The translations under genes and the position numbers were made by a program. A DNA stretch of 64,000 bases from Alicycliphilus denitrificans K601 (lineage in GTDB: Bacteria > Pseudomonadota > Gammaproteobacteria > Burkholderiales > Burkholderiaceae_C), in the NCBI RefSeq assembly GCF_000204645.1, contig NC_015422.1, positions 1,178,001-1,242,000 of the forward strand, given 5' to 3'. Shown here piece by piece: positions 24,384 through 33,253 of this stretch; the stretch's first letter is position 1; every line of letters starts with the position of its first letter. The notes beneath the pieces were generated by a model that saw only the letters and a list, made by a program, of their open reading frames with translations, was not told where the DNA came from and searched no databases.

Positions 24384-25550
24384 ATGGCAGACCAAGCACC
24401 CCAAACGGACTGGAACCATCTGGACGACGAGGAATTCCGTCGCGTCGCCGCGGAGTTCTTCGCAACCCACGTTCCGCGGCACCTGCGGTTTCTCAGTCGC
24501 CGCCCGCGCTGGTCGGAGGTGAAAGAGTGGTACCTCACCCTGTCTGCCCGTGGCTGGCTGATGCCGAACTGGCCGAAGGAGTGGGGCGGAATGGGTCTGA
24601 CCCAGTCCAAGATCCTGGTGTACCTGGAGGAGTTGGAGCGCAGCGGCGCGCCGCGCGTGATGGACCAGGGCCAGATGAATATCGGACCACTGCTGATTGC
24701 CCGCGGCACCGACGAGCAGCGCGCCCGCTTCCTGCCCAAGATCCTGTCGGGCGAACACACCTGGTGCCAGGGCTACTCCGAGCCCAACGCCGGCTCCGAC
24801 CTGGCCAGCCTGCGCACCGAGGCGCGCATCGAGGGCGATGAATTCGTCATCAACGGCCAGAAGATCTGGACCAGCGTGGCCTTCGACGCCACGCACATGT
24901 TCGCGCTGGTGCGTACCGACAAGACGGTGAAGAAGCAGGCGGGTATCAGCTTCGTCATGATCGACATGCGTCAGCCCGGCGTTACCGTGCGGCCCATCCG
25001 CAACATCGCTGGACACGAAGAATTGTGCGAGGTGTTCCTGGACAACGTGCGCACGCCGAAGGCCAACATGGTTGGCAAGCTCAACGACGGCTGGAACGTG
25101 GCCAAGGCGCTACTCGGCTTCGAGCGCATCTGGTCCGGTTCGCCGCGCCAGTCCATGCTGGCTCTGCTGCGCCTGCAAAAACTCGCGAAGGCCAGTGGCA
25201 AGATGGCCGACCCCGCTTTCGTCGACAAGTTCACGCAGGTCACGATGGACGTACTCGACTCGGCGGCAGCCTACGAGCGCTTCGCGCAGATCATGCGCAC
25301 GGGCGGCAGCTTTGGTTTCGAGGTATCCATGCTCAAGATCTGGGCCACGGAAACTTGCCAGCGCGTCACCGAGCTGATGGTGGACGCCGCCGGTGACCTG
25401 GGTGCCCTGGGTGGTGATGTCGACGTGGACGGCCAGGAGATGGACATCCTCTATCCCTTCCTGGAATGCCGTGCCTTCACCATCTACGGCGGCTCCAGCC
25501 AGGTGCAGCGCAACATCCTCGCCAAGAACGTCCTGGACCTGCCATCCTGA
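24384..25550 (+). CDS. Acyl-CoA dehydrogenase, large partner of pair A
   Basis: A 388-residue ACAD with full N-terminal, middle and C-terminal domains: WPKEWGGMGL, the FAD/substrate segment CQGYSEPNAGSDLASLRT, GQKIWTS, and IYGGSSQVQRNILAKNVL at the end. The usual MCAD catalytic Glu position in the last motif is Gly, but a Glu occurs in LLGFERIWSG where isovaleryl-type enzymes place theirs. It is followed 8 bases later by a shorter ACAD. Such adjacent unequal pairs often form alpha2beta2 dehydrogenases for bulky acyl-CoAs. Confidence 0.9.
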   Translation: MADQAPQTDWNHLDDEEFRRVAAEFFATHVPRHLRFLSRRPRWSEVKEWYLTLSARGWLMPNWPKEWGGMGLTQSKILVYLEELERSGAPRVMDQGQMNIGPLLIARGTDEQRARFLPKILSGEHTWCQGYSEPNAGSDLASLRTEARIEGDEFVINGQKIWTSVAFDATHMFALVRTDKTVKKQAGISFVMIDMRQPGVTVRPIRNIAGHEELCEVFLDNVRTPKANMVGKLNDGWNVAKALLGFERIWSGSPRQSMLALLRLQKLAKASGKMADPAFVDKFTQVTMDVLDSAAAYERFAQIMRTGGSFGFEVSMLKIWATETCQRVTELMVDAAGDLGALGGDVDVDGQEMDILYPFLECRAFTIYGGSSQVQRNILAKNVLDLPS

Positions 25551-25558
25551 GGAACACC

Positions 25559-26704
25559 ATGCAGGAAAACAATCTCTCCGAGGCGCAGCAGCAGATCGAG
25601 ATGCTGCGCGAAAGCGCGGCCGACTTCGTGGGCCGCAACACCGACATGAAGCGCCTGCGCGAGCGGCGCGGCATCCTGCCGGGCTATGAGCCCGAGCACC
25701 TGCGCCACATGGCCGAACTGGGCTGGCTTGGCATCGTGGTGCCCGAGGCGCATGGCGGCCTGGGCCTTGGCTTCTGTGAGCTTGCGGTGGTGCTGCAGGA
25801 GCTGGGCAAGGGCCTGATGGCCGATCCCCTGGTGCCGGTGGCCTTCGCTGCGCGGGTGCTGCAGCACGGCGACAACGAGGGGCTCAAGCAGTCCCTGCTG
25901 CCGCAGGTGGTGGATGCCAGCCTGCTGCCCTGCGTGGCCTGGCAGGAAGGCCTGGGCGGCATCGAGACGGCGGCGATCGAGACGCGGGTCGAGGCCGACG
26001 GCGCCGACCTGCTGCTGTCGGGTCGCAAGCGCTTCGTCGCCGGCGCGGCGGGTGCTGGCGGCTTTGTGGTCAGCGCGCGCGGTGCGGCCGGCTGCGGCCT
26101 GTACTGGGTCGACGCCCAGGCTGCTGGCCTGACCGTAGGCCATGAGCAGCGCGCCGACGAAACCCCCAGCGGCGTGCTCGAGTTCGATCGGGTGCGCATC
26201 ACACCTGCGAACGTGGTCAGCGCCGCGGGCCCGCAAGGCCTGGCGGCCCTGGATCGGGCCCTGGATGAGGCCGCGGTCCTGGCCGGCGCCGAGATGTTGG
26301 GCGTGGTCGAGGCGGCGCTGTACATGGCGCTGGGCTACATGCGCACGCGCGTGCAGTTTGGCAAGCCGATCGGCAGCTTCCAGGCGCTGCAGCACAAGGC
26401 CGCGGATCTGTACGTGCAGCAGGAGCTGGTGCGTGCGGTGCTGGCCGAGGCGGTGCGCGTGCTCGACGCCGATACCCCGGCGCAGGAGCGAGCCAGCATG
26501 GCCAGCCGCTTCAAGGCGCGCGCCAGCGACGGAGGCCTGCGTGTCACGCGCGAGGTGATCCAACTGCACGGAGCCATCGGCTTCACCGACGAATACGACG
26601 CGGGCCTGTATCTCAAGCGCGCGCTGGTGCTGTCGGCGTGGCTGGGAAATGCGAGTGCACATCGTCGCCGTTTCGCCGCGTTGCAGCAGGAGGTTACGGT
26701 ATAG
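25559..26704 (+). CDS. Acyl-CoA dehydrogenase, small partner of pair A
   Basis: A 381-residue divergent ACAD: LGIVVPEAHGGLGLGFCELA, a poorly conserved middle domain that lacks the usual S-x-P-x-x-GSD segment, MRTRVQFGKPIGSFQALQHKAAD, and the end IQLHGAIGFTDEYDAGLYLKR. Loss of the middle-domain substrate motif and the HGAIGFT ending are typical of the second subunit of heteromeric ACADs. ATG 25559 follows TGAGGAACACC. With the preceding gene it probably forms one enzyme reducing ETF. Confidence 0.87.
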   Translation: MQENNLSEAQQQIEMLRESAADFVGRNTDMKRLRERRGILPGYEPEHLRHMAELGWLGIVVPEAHGGLGLGFCELAVVLQELGKGLMADPLVPVAFAARVLQHGDNEGLKQSLLPQVVDASLLPCVAWQEGLGGIETAAIETRVEADGADLLLSGRKRFVAGAAGAGGFVVSARGAAGCGLYWVDAQAAGLTVGHEQRADETPSGVLEFDRVRITPANVVSAAGPQGLAALDRALDEAAVLAGAEMLGVVEAALYMALGYMRTRVQFGKPIGSFQALQHKAADLYVQQELVRAVLAEAVRVLDADTPAQERASMASRFKARASDGGLRVTREVIQLHGAIGFTDEYDAGLYLKRALVLSAWLGNASAHRRRFAALQQEVTV

Positions 26705-26741
26705 TTGTTCCGCGGTCTGGAATCGGGGCCGGGAGATTTTC

Positions 26742-27599
26742 ATGATTCGTGCCGTTGGACGCGCACTTGCCATTTTCGATGCTTACGACAACGAGCACCT
26801 GAGCCTTTCGCTGCAGGAGATCGCTGAGCGCATTCGTATGCCCAAGACCACGGCCTTCCGTCTGGTCAACACGCTGGAGCGCGCTGGCTTTCTGATACGC
26901 ATGGACAACCAACAGTATTGTCTGTCGCTCAAGATGGCGAGGCTCGGTGGCCTGGTGCGCAGTACGCTGAGCATCCGCGAGATCGCGCGGCCGGTGATGC
27001 TGCAGGTCAATGCGCAAACTTCGGAAACCATCACCCTCAACACCATCGTCGGCAACGACCGTATGGTGCTGGAGGTGGTGGACACGCCGGCGCCCCTCAT
27101 GTCCATGGCACGCCAGGGCCAGCATATGCCGCTGTACCTGGGGGCGAGCAGTCGTATCCTATTGGCCTATATGGAGCCGCAGGATCTGGAGCGACTGGTC
27201 AAGGTCAACATGAACGTGCCGGACTTCGACCGTGCTGCCTTCGACCGGGAGCTAGCGCGCTTTCGTCGCCAGGGTTATGCCATCTCGCGCGGCCAGCGCG
27301 TGCCGGGATTGACCGCCATCGCGGTGCCCATTTTCGATATCAACGGCGAGGTGCGCCACTGTCTGGCGCTGACCGGCCCCAGCGTGCGGGTGGACTCACG
27401 CGACCAGGAACTGGCCGACATCCTGCTCGTTGCGGGCCGCGACATTTCAACGCGCCTGGGTGCCAGTCCTGAACATTCGGCAGACCTGAAGCTGCTCATG
27501 GCAGACACCACGGCCGATGTCCCCGGGCGGGGGCGCGAGAAACCGGCTGCCAAGAAGGCCCCTGCCAGGAAGAAGGTGGTCGCCAGCGCGGCGCAGTGA
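26742..27599 (+). CDS. IclR family transcriptional regulator (candidate regulator of the island)
   Basis: A 285-residue regulator. A winged helix-turn-helix occupies residues 10-65 (LSLQEIAERIRMPKTTAFRL), followed by the IclR effector domain at about 80-255 with MARQGQHMPLYLGASSRIL and GLTAIAVPIFD. A Lys/Ala-rich tail of about 22 residues extends past the usual end and may add DNA contact. The ATG follows GGGAG. It is the fourth gene of an operon with catabolic genes. IclR proteins bind short palindromes and sense small acids. The repeated TGGAANNNNTTCCA sites across the island are its best candidate targets. No symbol is assigned. Confidence 0.93.
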   Translation: MIRAVGRALAIFDAYDNEHLSLSLQEIAERIRMPKTTAFRLVNTLERAGFLIRMDNQQYCLSLKMARLGGLVRSTLSIREIARPVMLQVNAQTSETITLNTIVGNDRMVLEVVDTPAPLMSMARQGQHMPLYLGASSRILLAYMEPQDLERLVKVNMNVPDFDRAAFDRELARFRRQGYAISRGQRVPGLTAIAVPIFDINGEVRHCLALTGPSVRVDSRDQELADILLVAGRDISTRLGASPEHSADLKLLMADTTADVPGRGREKPAAKKAPARKKVVASAAQ

Positions 27600-27633
27600 G
27601 CGTTGGCAATCCCCGGCGGCCCGGGGACGAACG

Positions 27634-27645
27634 AAAAAGCCCCGC
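27634..27645. terminator. Left arm of a bidirectional terminator split by an IS element
   Basis: AAAAAGCCCCGC, 34 bases after the iclR stop, is the exact complement of GCGGGGCTTTTT at 28470-28481. Without the 814-bp IS between them, the two arms would form a 12-bp intrinsic terminator ending in a T-run. Confidence 0.7.
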
Positions 27646-27679
27646 AATTGAACTGCCCCCAAGAAGTTGGACAGTTAAA

Positions 27680-28050
27680 AGTTGCGGGCATGTGGCCTGA
27701 GTCCGGAATTGCACCGGGCTCAGGCCATTTAATTTCATCTTGATTCGATGATGGTTGTAGTCGCGGATGTAGCGCACCAGTGCACTGCGCAGGTGCTCGG
27801 TGCAAGTGAATTTGCTCAGGTAGAACAGCTCCGTTTTCACCGTCGCAAAGAAGCTCTCCATGGCGGCATTGTCCAGGCAGTTGCCCTTGCGTGACATGCT
27901 TTGGACGCCCCCTTTGGCCGCCGACTGGCGTCGATAGGCCGGCGTCTGATAGTGCCATCCCTGATCCGAATGCAGTAGCAGCGTTGCCCGGGGTTCTTCA
28001 GCCAGTGGAGACGGTGGCTTGGGTGGTCTTGGAGGCTTGGGCGCGGGCAT
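27680..28050 (-). pseudogene. IS3-family transposase OrfB, C-terminal remnant
   Basis: The frame retains the last third of an IS150-group DDE transposase: LLHSDQGWHYQTPAYR (second catalytic Asp), MSRKGNCLDNAAMESFFATVK (catalytic Glu), and YIRDYNHHRIKMKLNGLSPVQ. The N-terminal two thirds, with the first Asp, are gone: the text jumps from an OrfA-like Pro/Lys-rich segment straight into the late OrfB motif. It cannot be active alone. Confidence 0.8.
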
Positions 28051-28415
28051 CTTCTTGGGGCGGCCTTGGTGCTTGGGCTCAAGCGCTTTGGGGCCCCCTC
28101 ATGGTACTGGCGTTCCCACGTCGCAATGACCGCCGTGCCACCGCGCAGATCGAACAAGGCTGCTGCCTGGCGGTACGTCAGCTCCTCTCGCCACATGCGC
28201 TTGAGCGCCAAGAGCTTGAACTGGGCGCTGTAGTCGTTGCCGCTCTTCTTGCGGCGCAGCCTCGCCTCACCGTGCTGGCGATAGCTGTCGATCCATTTGC
28301 GGACCGTCCCTCGATCGATTCCGTACTTGGAGGCCAGCGCCCTGGCGCCGCCCAGACCAGCCAGATGATCCTGGACTATGCCCCTTTTGCAATCTTCCTC
28401 ATACCTCGCCATGAA
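28051..28415 (-). pseudogene. IS3-family OrfA remnant with frameshift
   Basis: The frame begins MARYEEDCKRGIVQDHLAG and carries the helix-turn-helix (GARALASKYGIDRGTVRKWI) and the second repeat (KRMWREELTYRQAAALFDL) of an IS150-type OrfA. After WERQYHEG a one-base slip in a G-run near 28100 shifts the reading frame; the expected PKALEPKHQGRPKK continuation is found in a neighbouring frame. OrfA is therefore broken. Confidence 0.75.
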
Positions 28416-28469
28416 CAACACCCCTCCGGTTGGATTGATGTCCAACTTTTGGGGGCAGTTCACCCCCCG

Positions 28470-28481
28470 GCGGGGCTTTTT
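28470..28481. terminator. Right arm of the split terminator
   Basis: GCGGGGCTTTTT, complementary to 27634-27645. It now lies on the far side of the IS element. Confidence 0.7.
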
Positions 28482-28499
28482 CCCTGTGACCCTGGTTGG

Positions 28500-28660
28500 C
28501 CTCCCCTCTCGGCCTCATACGGGTTTGCAATCCATAAGAACGTGTTTGCGATCTTTTCATGGTGCCCGTTGCCTCGCAAAGGCGGCAGGTGCAAGGCGCG
28601 AAGCCGTAGACAGTACAGGCAGTACGGCAAGGCGAAGCAACGCAGTTATCTTATTGATTG
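28500..28660. repeat. Repeat-like intergenic tract with nested hairpin
   Basis: The gene-free stretch between the IS and the FadJ-like gene contains GCAAGGCGCGAAGC, then GTACAGGCAGTAC, then GGCAAGGCGAAGCAACGC. The arms are partly complementary and give a hairpin centred near 28620. I recall similar GCAAGGCG..AGTAC..GTAC..GGCAAGGC tracts as dispersed repeats in Burkholderiales. It may be a remnant of a small non-autonomous element. No gene is seen. Confidence 0.4.
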
Positions 28661-28670
28661 CGAATTCGTA

Positions 28671-30779
<2,109 letters not shown>

Positions 30780-30796
30780 GGGAATAGTTTATTTTC

Positions 30797-30810
30797 CGGA
30801 ATTGATTCCG
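30797..30810. promoter_or_regulatory. Operator palindrome, site 4 (CGGAATTGATTCCG)
   Basis: A perfect palindrome of the island type with C/G outer bases. On the minus strand it fills the spacer of TTGACG-17-TAAACT facing fadJ. On the plus strand it contains the TTGATT of a TTGATT-17-TATCAT promoter (30802-30830) facing the enoyl-CoA hydratase. One bound protein could control both directions. Confidence 0.65.
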
Positions 30811-30830
30811 TCAAGCGAAACTAATATCAT
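30802..30830 (+). promoter_or_regulatory. Putative sigma70 promoter of the second enoyl-CoA hydratase gene
   Basis: TTGATT (30802-30807), a 17-base spacer and TATCAT (30825-30830), which matches the -10 consensus at five of six bases. The -35 box is embedded in operator site 4. Confidence 0.5.
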
Positions 30831-30868
30831 GTTGCGATGTTTATCCATCTTTGGACAGAGAGACTTCC

Positions 30869-31642
30869 ATGAGCAGCATCGACATTGAGCGGCGTGGTGC
30901 CATCGCCGTGATCACCATCAACAATCAGGCCGGCAGGAATGCGCTGGACATGCGGATGCGGCAGGATCTGCTGGCGCTGGTGCGCGAGGTGTCGGAGGAC
31001 GAGGCGGTGCGTGCGGTGGTGCTGACCGGGGCCGGTAACGCTTTCTGCTCGGGTGCCGACGTGGGCAAGATGGGCGGCCGGGATCTGGCGGGCTCGCGTC
31101 AGCGCATGAAGACCATGCATGCCATGGTGCGCGCGGTGCACGGCATGGACAAGCCGGTGGTGGCGGCAGTGTGTGGGCCGGCTGTGGGCATCGGCTTCAG
31201 CCTGGCCATGGCCTGCGACGTCGTGGTGGCATCGCCGGGGGCCAACTTCTCGCAGGTGTTCACGCAGGTGGGCCTGGCGCCCGATGGCGGCGCCATCTGG
31301 TTTCTGGCGCGGCAGATGGGGTTTTCGCGCGCAAAGGAATTGGTGTTCAGCGCCCGCAAGTTCACGGGCGAGGAAGCTGCCGCCCTGGGACTGGTGCAGC
31401 GCCTGGTGCCGCAGGAGAGCGTGCTGGACGAGGCCCTGGCGCTCGCATCGCAGTACGCCCAGGGGCCGGGCCTCGCGCTGACCATGGCCAAGCAGCTCTT
31501 TGCCCACAGCATCGCGCCGACGCTGGAGCAATTCCTGGAGATGGAACTGCTTGTGGGCCCGCAGCTGTCGCAGACCCGCGATCACGCCGAAGGTCGCACG
31601 GCTTTCAAGGAAAAGCGCAAGCCGCAATTCACGGGGCAGTGA
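30869..31642 (+). CDS. Enoyl-CoA hydratase/isomerase family protein (2 of 3)
   Basis: A 257-residue crotonase-fold protein starting at ATG 30869 with AGAGAG upstream. The oxyanion-hole segments TGAGNAFCSGADVG and VCGPAVGIGFSLAM are present. At the hydratase Glu positions it reads NFSQVFTQVGLAPDGG: neither Glu is kept, while the Asp-Gly after AP matches isomerase-like members (PaaG-type). An enoyl-CoA isomerase role is therefore more likely than hydration. It converges on a thiolase-like gene across a terminator hairpin. Confidence 0.87.
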   Translation: MSSIDIERRGAIAVITINNQAGRNALDMRMRQDLLALVREVSEDEAVRAVVLTGAGNAFCSGADVGKMGGRDLAGSRQRMKTMHAMVRAVHGMDKPVVAAVCGPAVGIGFSLAMACDVVVASPGANFSQVFTQVGLAPDGGAIWFLARQMGFSRAKELVFSARKFTGEEAAALGLVQRLVPQESVLDEALALASQYAQGPGLALTMAKQLFAHSIAPTLEQFLEMELLVGPQLSQTRDHAEGRTAFKEKRKPQFTGQ

Positions 31643-31661
31643 GCCGCGGCGCCCTCGAAGG

Positions 31662-31689
31662 GCGCCTGGCACACGAGGCCAGGCGCTTT
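31662..31689. terminator. Hairpin terminator between convergent genes
   Basis: GCGCCTGG (31662-31669) pairs with CCAGGCGC (31679-31686) around a nine-base loop and is followed by TTT on the plus strand. A second hairpin, GCGCCC/GGGCGC, immediately precedes it. It separates the enoyl-CoA hydratase gene from the convergent thiolase-fold gene. Confidence 0.5.
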
Positions 31690-31694
31690 GCGTC

Positions 31695-32852
31695 CTATAG
31701 GGTGGCGGCCGTTCCCAGCACCACGGTGCTTTGGCTCGACAGCACGCCGCCGTTGCCATGGGCGATGGCGGTTTCACAGCCCACCACCTGGCGCGCACCG
31801 CATTCCCCGCGCAGCTGCCGCACCGCTTCGATCAGCACGAACAGGCCGTACATGCCGGGGTGGCAGTAGGACAGGCCGCCGCCGTTGGTGTTGACCGCCA
31901 GCCTTCCGCCAGGGGCGATGGCGCCGTCGCTCACGAAGCGGCCGCCTTCGCCCTTGGGGCAAAAGCCCAGGTCCTCAAGGAACAGCAGGGTGGTGATCGT
32001 GAAGGCGTCGTACACCTGCACGACGTCAATGTCCGGCGCCCCCAGGCCGGCCATGGCATAGGCTTGTGCCCCGGAGCGCGCCGCGCCGGTGACCGTCAGG
32101 TCGGCCATGTTGCTGATGTGCTGGTGGCTGATGTTCTCGCCCACGCCCAGCACGTAGGCGGCTGGCTTGCGCAGCGTCCTGGCCCGCGCGGCGCTGGTCA
32201 TGATGAGAGCGCCTCCGCCGTCGGTCACTAGGCAGCAGTCGCGCACCGTCAGCGGGTGACTCACCATGCGCGCGGCCAGCACCTGCTCTACGGTCAGTGG
32301 CTCCTTCTCCCAGGCGGCCGGATTGAGCAGTGCCCACTGGCGCGCTGCCACGGCAATCTGCGCCAACTGCTCGCGCGTGGTGCCGTACTGGTGCATATGG
32401 CGCGAGGCGGCCAGCGCGTAGGCGCTGGCCGGCAGCACCGGGCGGAAGGGGGTCTCGTAGGGGTTGTACTCGCGCGGCGCCACGTTCTTGCGGCCGGCAC
32501 TGCGCTGCGTGCTGCCGTAGGCGATGACTGCCACCTCGCACAGGCCCAGTTCGATGGCTGCCTGGGCGTGCGCCACATGCGTCATGAAGGACGAACCGCC
32601 CATCATGGTGCAATCCTGGTAGCGGGGCTTGAGGCCCAGGTACTCGCACAGCGCCGTGCTGGGCATGCGGACCTGCCCGGCGGCCGCGAACACGCCGTCG
32701 ACGTCTGCCGGCGTCAGGCCGCAGTCGGCGAGGGCGCGGTGCACGCCCTGCGCCATCAAGTCGATCACGCTCATGCCCGCGGCGACTTCGCCCAGGTCCG
32801 ATTCGGCCACGCCGACAATGGCGGCGCTGCCGCGTTTGAGGGTGGCGCTCAT
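31695..32852 (-). CDS. Thiolase-fold protein lacking the nucleophilic Cys (Ltp2-like aldolase candidate), copy 1
   Basis: A 385-residue thiolase-superfamily protein of the SCP2/lipid-transfer type. Where thiolases have their reactive Cys it reads CTMMGGSSFMTH, so the nucleophile is absent. Two tyrosines in the contexts VQVYDAFT and GGGLSYCHPG correspond, as I recall, to residues needed in the steroid side-chain aldolase Ltp2, and the ending AIAHGNGGVLSSQST is kept. The next gene (overlap of four bases) encodes a DUF35 partner, as in Ltp2-ChsH2 complexes. A retro-aldol cleavage of a beta-hydroxyacyl-CoA is the likely reaction. It is third in a minus-strand unit with the DUF35 and acyl-CoA synthetase genes. 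Confidence 0.85.
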   Translation of the reverse strand: MSATLKRGSAAIVGVAESDLGEVAAGMSVIDLMAQGVHRALADCGLTPADVDGVFAAAGQVRMPSTALCEYLGLKPRYQDCTMMGGSSFMTHVAHAQAAIELGLCEVAVIAYGSTQRSAGRKNVAPREYNPYETPFRPVLPASAYALAASRHMHQYGTTREQLAQIAVAARQWALLNPAAWEKEPLTVEQVLAARMVSHPLTVRDCCLVTDGGGALIMTSAARARTLRKPAAYVLGVGENISHQHISNMADLTVTGAARSGAQAYAMAGLGAPDIDVVQVYDAFTITTLLFLEDLGFCPKGEGGRFVSDGAIAPGGRLAVNTNGGGLSYCHPGMYGLFVLIEAVRQLRGECGARQVVGCETAIAHGNGGVLSSQSTVVLGTAATL

Positions 32853-33253
32853 GCGGCCTCCAAGGGGTCGAACACGGGATAGGGGCCTTCGTCGCCTTCG
32901 GCCGGGTGAATGCGCACCTTCACACGCATGCCAATGCGCACCTGGTCGGCGGGGATGGACTCGACGCGGCTCATGAGGCGAAAGCCCTCGTCCATGTCGA
33001 TCAGCGCTACGTTGTAGCAGGGCTCGCCCTTGGGCGAGATGAAGGTGGTGGCGTAGACGGTGCCCAGGCCGGCGCTGGTGGCCCAGCGCAGTTCGCCCCG
33101 GTAATCCACGGGCGCCGCCACCCGAGGGTAGAACAGGGCGCGGCCGTCTTCGTCGACCTGGAAGGCCAGGTGGCCCTGGGTCAGGTGCGCGCGGTATTGC
33201 TCTAGGGGCGAGGTGGGCAGGCGTTCTGCCACGTTCGGGGAGGTTTCTGTCAT
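32849..33253 (-). CDS. DUF35 OB-fold protein without zinc-ribbon cysteines, partner of copy 1
   Basis: A 134-residue protein with the DUF35 OB-fold pattern: LRWATSAGLGTVYATTFISP, YNVALIDMDEGFRLMSRV and IGMRVKVRIHP. The N-terminal rubredoxin-like zinc knuckle usual in this family (C-x-C...C-x-x-C) is missing: the segment reads DEDGRALFYPRVAAPV, with no cysteines. The gene overlaps both neighbours by four bases (synthetase upstream, thiolase-fold downstream), so the three are strictly coupled. It probably forms a complex with the thiolase-fold protein. Confidence 0.82.
   Translation of the reverse strand: MTETSPNVAERLPTSPLEQYRAHLTQGHLAFQVDEDGRALFYPRVAAPVDYRGELRWATSAGLGTVYATTFISPKGEPCYNVALIDMDEGFRLMSRVESIPADQVRIGMRVKVRIHPAEGDEGPYPVFDPLEAA

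Larger units (their letters stand above)
27649..28462 (-). mobile_element. Decayed IS3-family (IS150-group) insertion sequence
   Basis: Near-perfect terminal inverted repeats of 24-25 bases, starting TGAACTGCCCCCAA at 27649 and ending with its complement at 28462, bound 814 bp. Ends of TG...CA and the two-gene layout fit IS3. A full member is about 1.2-1.5 kb, so much of orfB is missing. No clear 3-bp target duplication is visible. The element lies between the two arms of a terminator hairpin. Confidence 0.85.

Noticed and set aside
26705..26741. Operator palindrome directly before iclR
   Set aside because: GTTCC-N6-GGAAT occurs, but in the inverted arrangement; it does not match TGGAANNNNTTCCA, and iclR is likely read from the upstream operon promoter.
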